Source: IOR16 sp963521065 (GTDB lineage Bacteria > Bacillota > Clostridia > Peptostreptococcales > Anaerovoracaceae). From it: a stretch of 18,115 nt of DNA. Positions 14,689 to 18,115 of this stretch are shown here, in pieces. The DNA lies in assembly GCA_963521065.1 (NCBI GenBank), contig CAUQTI010000032.1, positions 1-18,115 of the forward strand, written 5' to 3'. Position 1 is the stretch's first letter. Every line of letters begins with the position of its first letter. Below the pieces are notes generated by a model. The model was not told the origin of the DNA and searched no databases. It saw only the letters and a program-made list of their open reading frames with translations. The position numbers and the translations under genes were made by a program.

Positions 14689-14705
14689 GTGTAAGCATTT
14701 TACAC
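14689..14705. promoter_or_regulatory. Interrupted palindrome in the tig leader (B)
   Basis: GTGTAA (14689-14694) and TTACAC (14700-14705) are perfect inverted 6-mers separated by GCATT. Seven bases lie between this and palindrome A, and both have a five-base spacer, so they may be read together. Confidence 0.45.
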
Positions 14706-14761
14706 CCATTTTTACTTATTTTCTACGTCTAATTTACGAAAATGTATAAACTGCGCACATT

Positions 14762-14790
14762 ATTATATCGTTTTCCTATTATAAAGTAAA
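14762..14790 (-). promoter_or_regulatory. Likely promoter of the tig-clpP-clpX-lon block
   Basis: On the minus strand TTTACT (14785-14790) is followed after 17 nt by a perfect TATAAT (14762-14767). The expected start near 14755 gives a leader of about 180 nt before tig, containing both palindromes. A second -35-like TTGACA (14631-14636) is closer to tig but has no good -10. Confidence 0.5.
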
Positions 14791-14804
14791 GAGAATTTCA
14801 TAAA

Positions 14805-14825
14805 AAGAGCCCTTTTGAGCCTCTT
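14805..14825 (-). terminator. Second terminator-like hairpin after the CYTH gene
   Basis: On the minus strand AAGA-GCTC pairs with GGGC-TCTT around an AAAA loop, with one bulged G and one G-U pair. A run of T follows. It lies 38 nt beyond the stronger terminator of the CYTH gene and would back it up, just before the tig promoter. Confidence 0.5.
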
Positions 14826-14854
14826 AATGCGTCTTCTTGTCCCATTTATGCTAA

Positions 14855-14891
14855 AAAAACGGAGAGGACTTGATTTTTCACCAAGTCCTCT
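14855..14891 (-). terminator. Intrinsic terminator after the CYTH gene
   Basis: AGAGGACTTG (14863-14872) pairs perfectly over 10 bp with CAAGTCCTCT (14882-14891). On the minus strand the stem is followed by CCGTTTTTTT. It is 21 nt beyond the CYTH stop codon. Confidence 0.88.
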
Positions 14892-14912
14892 TGCATTTTT
14901 TATTTGTTTTTT

Positions 14913-15563
14913 CTATTTTTTAAGGTTATTTTTTTCAATTCCTTCTTTTAAGAGATGCAGTCCCCTTGCATACTTGCTGCGATTTTCATGAGTCAGATTA
15001 TATTTTTGCGCAAGACGCTCTCCGATTACTGTCACTTCCTGTTCTTCCCCTGAAAAGAGCTCAATTTCCAGTTCACAAATTGGCAAGGTTCCGAAATCAG
15101 TTACAATCTCCCCTTCATCAATGGCCACTTCGCATATCGATTTTCCGGTATCGATGCGCATACGCTTGCGTATGAAACAGGTTTCCATCAGGCTGTGCAA
15201 TTGCTTGTCGCCCAAAAGCTCCAAAACGGCTTTCCCCTGTTCGCTTTCTTTAAACACGTCCGGCGAGGGCATAATGAGACACGCCTCATCATTCATCGGA
15301 ACGTTAATTTCTTCTCTGCTATGAAGCCCATCCTCGCAATTTCCGTTCCATTTAAGGGAAGCTACTACACGATTGCCTTCCATTCGTACACGGAATGCAA
15401 TGTCGTTCTCAGACAGTACATAATCATCGGAATCAAAGTAGGCTGCCTTCATTAAAATAGTTTCTCTTGATTCTATGTCTGCTATACTTAAAAGATCCTC
15501 GTCATCCCAAATATTTTCGGCACATTCTTTATCCCCTATGCCATATTTCATTTCTATTTCCAT
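14913..15563 (-). CDS. CYTH domain protein (triphosphate tunnel enzyme family)
   Basis: The 216-residue protein has the CYTH signature ExExK at the N-terminus (E2, E4, K6 in MEIEMK). Further tunnel-lining charged residues follow in order: R58 and R60 (FRVR), K71 (LKWNG), R83-E85, R132 and R134 (RKRMRID), then the acidic ELEIE near 164-168 and SKYARGL near the C-terminus. CYTH proteins bind triphosphates and metal ions. Members act as inorganic triphosphatase, thiamine triphosphatase or class IV adenylate cyclase, and sequence alone does not choose; inorganic triphosphatase is most common for stand-alone bacterial members. There is no CHAD domain. It is flanked by its own promoter and terminator, so it is a single-gene unit. 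Confidence 0.87.
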   Translation of the reverse strand: MEIEMKYGIGDKECAENIWDDEDLLSIADIESRETILMKAAYFDSDDYVLSENDIAFRVRMEGNRVVASLKWNGNCEDGLHSREEINVPMNDEACLIMPSPDVFKESEQGKAVLELLGDKQLHSLMETCFIRKRMRIDTGKSICEVAIDEGEIVTDFGTLPICELEIELFSGEEQEVTVIGERLAQKYNLTHENRSKYARGLHLLKEGIEKNNLKK

Positions 15564-15909
15564 CTTAAGACCTTTTCCTTTTTTCAGTTTTCATAGTAAA
15601 AAAAGTAGCATCAACTGAAGCAAAGCTCCTTAGCATCGAATATTGCCCACTCGGCAGCAGCGATACTAAAAGTTCTTTGTGATTCCGTCAATCTTGCTTT
15701 TTTCTACAGTTCCTGCATGGTAAGAAATTTCTCCTATGGAGAAGAAGTCTATTTGATAGTATCATTTTTTTCTCAGGATTACAACTGAAAGTTATTCTGC
15801 GCCCCTTTTCTGCGAACAAATAGGACAAGAACTGACCGTCTCGCTGCGTTGATATACAAACATCCGGAGTGTGGAAATTTCTTCTATTTTAAATGGTTTG
15901 ATACGTTCA
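15564..15909. other. 346-nt intergenic region with the CYTH promoter
   Basis: No gene is supported here. It holds a sigma-A-like promoter for the CYTH gene at 15756-15784. Between promoter and gene is a small hairpin, TTCTCC (15729-15734) with GGAGAA (15738-15743). The leader of about 180 nt is long for such a gene, but I recognise no known riboswitch or T-box in it. No clear terminator follows the sigma-factor gene on the minus strand. Confidence 0.6.
15756..15784 (-). promoter_or_regulatory. Sigma-A-like promoter for the CYTH gene
   Basis: On the minus strand TTGTAA (15779-15784) is followed after 17 nt by TACTAT (15756-15761). It lies about 190 nt before the CYTH start codon. Confidence 0.5.
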
Positions 15910-17655
15910 TCACTCTCCCCACTCTTCACCGTACATCAAATTATGCACTTCCTCTTGAACCTCAAAGGCAATCTGATTGAAATGTGGATTGTCGCTGTCT
16001 GTCTCTTTCATGGCCTGCACCGGAGGGTTGATAATGTTCTCATTTAATACATTGTAGACCTCAAGTCGTGAACAAGCCGAGAGCGGTGCAAGGTCCAAGG
16101 TCCCCCTGTTTCTGCCCATGAGGTGAATCGCTCTTAAAGACTTTAGGCTTCCAAGCGGCCGCAGATCCAGCTGTTCCATATTTTCTGCATAAATATTCAA
16201 AAATTCTAACTTTGGCATCTGCTTTAAAAACTGGAGCGACGGCACGGTGCCTCCATTCATCCACAAAACACGCAGCTCCGGCAGCTCTTTCGTCAAAACC
16301 AGTTCACCCGCTGCTCCCGGTGTTCTTCCGCCAGCATTCGCAAAAAGTGATAAAGACAGCAGCTGAGGTAGGTCATCCGCCTTAAGTCGCAAGGAGCCCT
16401 GCGATTCCAAAAAAAGCTCCTGAATACCTCTGTGCTGTTCAATCGGTGATAAATCGGCATCTTCCGCTACCATCGCCTGAAAGGACTTTAATTTTGGCAG
16501 TGAATCGAGAAAATGTAAATCTTTCACTGCTATTTGCCGTCGACTTCTTCCCAAAAGATTCAAGCTAATTAAGTTTTTGTTTTCTCCCAGTGTGTTGAGC
16601 AAACTCAAATTCTGTGCATCGTAGTAGATGAACGTAAGATTCGGCAGTTTTTTTAAATCCGAAAGGCTGTCTGGCGCAATGGTTCCAGCTCGAGGCTTAT
16701 CTCCGGTATGACCGTTTTCCCAGTCATCGATATCCATTCCATTATCCAAAATATAAACACTGTGAATCTCCTCTACATCCGATGGATAGAGCTTCCCTTC
16801 CGGCTTATCTGCCAAAATGCGTATATTCTGTTCCATTGCCGGGTCGGAAAAAACAATCGGTGCCGGTAATTGGCTCACGGCCACCGCTCCGCCCACTACA
16901 GTTACAGCGGTCACTCCTGCAACCACCTTCGCTTTCAGTGTGGCGAGAATTCCTGTCTTTGCACTTCCCGCAGTGCCGCCTGCTGCCGCAGCAGAAACCG
17001 CAGCACCCGTTCCGCCAAAAGCAGCTGCTGTAAGTCCTGCCGTAATCGCCTCGAAATCCTTCGCCAAAACCAAACCAAGAGGAATGAATACATGCAGGCG
17101 AATGTCATCTCGCTCTTCCATTTCCAACACCTGTTCCTTGATTTTCTGCCGCGCATAATTCAAGCGGCTCTTTACCGTACCTTCGGAACATCCCAGCGAT
17201 TCTGCAATCTGCTTCACGCTCATTTCTGAGTAATAAAACAGCATGACACATTCCTGCTGCGCATCAGGAAGACTTTCAATAAACTCCAATAGGATTCGCC
17301 GTTTTTCTGCGCTTTGTAATACCGATTCCGGCAGAAGGTTCTCATGCAGGTCAGGGGTATGCTCTTCAAAATCCTCAGGAAGCTCCTCCGTTTGTTTTGT
17401 TCGTGAAAGTTTATTTCGGCACTTGTTCGCTGCAATCTGGAATATCCAGCCTTCAAATGCATTATCATTTTTTAAATTCGGCAATGCTCCAAATGCAGAA
17501 AGGAATGTTTCCTGCGTCACATCTTCGGCATCCTGCGAATTTTTTACCAAGCGCAAAATCAAGTAATAGACTCTCTTATACATCACTTCATACAGCACAC
17601 TCTGTGCTTTTTCATCACCTGTTTTTGCTTCTCGTACAGCTTCTAGCAATTCCAT
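15910..17655 (-). CDS. ECF sigma factor fused to a transmembrane segment and a leucine-rich-repeat-like C-terminal domain
   Basis: The 581-residue protein starts at an ATG six bases after GGAGGG. Residues about 20-88 are sigma region 2 (DAEDVTQETF at 43-52, then FEGWIFQIAANKCRNKLSR). Residues about 115-175 are region 4, with helix-turn-helix SVKQIAESLGCSEGTVKSRL. After it come an Ala/Gly-rich stretch (205-232) and a hydrophobic segment (about 240-262) that could cross the membrane. Residues 275-545 show repeated leucine patterns such as LKKLPNLTFI, LDSLPKLKSF, LKQMPKLEFL and LGSLKSLRAI, resembling irregular leucine-rich repeats. ECF sigma factors are usually about 180 residues and held by a separate anti-sigma factor; none is adjacent here. 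The inference is a membrane-tethered one-piece sensor and sigma factor. The regulated genes are unknown. Confidence 0.85.
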   Translation of the reverse strand: MELLEAVREAKTGDEKAQSVLYEVMYKRVYYLILRLVKNSQDAEDVTQETFLSAFGALPNLKNDNAFEGWIFQIAANKCRNKLSRTKQTEELPEDFEEHTPDLHENLLPESVLQSAEKRRILLEFIESLPDAQQECVMLFYYSEMSVKQIAESLGCSEGTVKSRLNYARQKIKEQVLEMEERDDIRLHVFIPLGLVLAKDFEAITAGLTAAAFGGTGAAVSAAAAGGTAGSAKTGILATLKAKVVAGVTAVTVVGGAVAVSQLPAPIVFSDPAMEQNIRILADKPEGKLYPSDVEEIHSVYILDNGMDIDDWENGHTGDKPRAGTIAPDSLSDLKKLPNLTFIYYDAQNLSLLNTLGENKNLISLNLLGRSRRQIAVKDLHFLDSLPKLKSFQAMVAEDADLSPIEQHRGIQELFLESQGSLRLKADDLPQLLSLSLFANAGGRTPGAAGELVLTKELPELRVLWMNGGTVPSLQFLKQMPKLEFLNIYAENMEQLDLRPLGSLKSLRAIHLMGRNRGTLDLAPLSACSRLEVYNVLNENIINPPVQAMKETDSDNPHFNQIAFEVQEEVHNLMYGEEWGE

Positions 17656-17766
17656 CCGGCACCCTCCATTTCTATTTTATAAGCTTACCAAATATACCCA
17701 ATTTCGACAAGAAAAAATATTTTTATAAAAAATAAAACCAAGAGAGAAACCATTGTGTCTTACTTT

Positions 17767-17787
17767 TTGTGAGCGGACCACTCACAA
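17767..17787. repeat. Hairpin TTGTGAG/CTCACAA
   Basis: TTGTGAG (17767-17773) and CTCACAA (17781-17787) form a perfect 7-bp stem with a seven-base loop. Neither side has the T-run of a terminator. It marks one edge of the GC-richer block. Confidence 0.65.
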
Positions 17788-17979
17788 GCTGTCGAGTCGG
17801 ACGCAGAGCGCGGTCTTTCTTTCGATTCTTCTATTTCGCGAATAGAGTTTCAAAAAATTAAATTTAGGTTCTGCGCTCCCGCCTCGCCCAGCACTTCTGA
17901 CAGTGGCTTCCGCTTCTTATTCAAAGTAAAAACACGCTATCCAAAGCTCGCGGGTGCGCTTCAAAGTACGGATTTATGC

Positions 17980-18062
17980 GCGAGATTAAGAAATTTAACT
18001 ACTATTTTATTTGACTTTAGTAACATTATTACTTTAAAATGGTAAGTATAAAAATTTCTCGC
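17980..18062. repeat. Nested AT-rich inverted repeat
   Basis: Successive arms pair inward: GCGAG (17980-17984) with CTCGC (18058-18062), AAATTT (17991-17996) with AAATTT (18052-18057), TACTATTTTA (18000-18009) with TAAAATGGTA (18035-18044, one G-U pair), and AGTAA (18019-18023) with TTACT (18029-18033) around a five-base loop. Confidence 0.6.
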
Positions 18063-18111
18063 TGAATTGGAATCCGAGATTCAAGTTTGCAAATTTAACT
18101 TCCGATTCAGC
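18061..18111. repeat. 12-bp inverted repeat at the right edge
   Basis: GCTGAATTGGAA (18061-18072) pairs with TTCCGATTCAGC (18100-18111) with a single G-U (T/C) difference. It overlaps the previous inverted repeat by two bases. Its inside carries CGAGATT...AAATTTAACT (18075-18100), an imperfect direct copy of 17981-18000 with six extra bases. Confidence 0.65.
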
Positions 18112-18115
18112 ATAT

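Larger units (their letters stand above)
17656..18115. other. 460-nt non-coding region rich in hairpins upstream of the sigma-LRR gene
   Basis: No convincing gene lies here. The first 100 nt are AT-rich and should hold the sigma-gene promoter, but no box pair stands out. Positions 17767-17960 are GC-richer and contain several short stems; 17980-18111 hold nested AT-rich inverted repeats and an imperfect direct repeat. It could be a structured RNA or an intergenic repeat element that continues beyond the window edge. Confidence 0.5.

Noticed and set aside
14577..14912. CIRCE or CtsR operators before the clp block
   Set aside because: Neither the TTAGCACTC inverted repeat nor GGTCAAA-type direct repeats are present.
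15564..15755. A riboswitch or T-box in the long CYTH leader
   Set aside because: No conserved core of any class I know could be found; only a small hairpin is visible.
16782..17468. Several open frames on both strands within the sigma-LRR gene
   Set aside because: They are off-frame shadows of a gene with clear sigma-factor motifs in its own frame.

Overview
The window looks like a chromosomal segment of a low-GC, anaerobic, endospore-forming member of the Clostridia (Firmicutes). The evidence is AT-rich DNA, strong GGAGG-type ribosome binding sites, a colinear tig-clpP-clpX-lon-engB block, a BofA-family protein, a DUF2508 (YaaL-like) protein, a DUF421 membrane protein with a DUF4363 partner, and a tetrahydrofolate riboswitch before folT. 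I cannot fix the genus from sequence alone. No rRNA, tRNA, CRISPR array, phage or transposase gene was seen.

Layout. Positions 217-3111, all on the minus strand, hold a LysO-type lysine exporter homologue, a protein with two fused GNAT acetyltransferase domains, and a LytTR regulator whose receiver domain lacks its phosphoacceptor. Between this regulator and the next gene lies an unusual pair of near-identical palindromic repeats. Positions 3404-5240, on the plus strand, hold a DUF421-DUF4363 pair behind a sequence resembling a SigG/SigF promoter, then a THF riboswitch and the folate ECF transporter S component FolT. A small divergent pair follows, bofA (minus) and a DUF2508 gene (plus). The DUF2508 stop codon lies inside a bidirectional terminator.

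Positions 5855-14576 form a long minus-strand block, transcribed from high to low coordinates: tig, clpP, clpX, lon, engB, a DUF1232 gene, hpt, pduL, then (after a clear terminator) deoC. The first part is a protein-folding and proteolysis module: ribosome-bound chaperone, ClpXP and Lon. It continues into a ribosome-assembly GTPase, purine salvage and a phosphotransacylase. A sigma-A-like promoter about 190 nt before tig and two interrupted palindromes in the leader are the likely control region.

Positions 14913-17655 (minus) hold a CYTH-domain protein with its own promoter and terminator, then the most unusual protein here: an ECF sigma factor fused through a transmembrane segment to a leucine-rich-repeat-like C-terminal domain. 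The 460 nt beyond it (17656-18115) contain no gene but many hairpins, a GC-richer block and nested AT-rich inverted repeats. This region and the sigma-LRR fusion are the best candidates for something undescribed.
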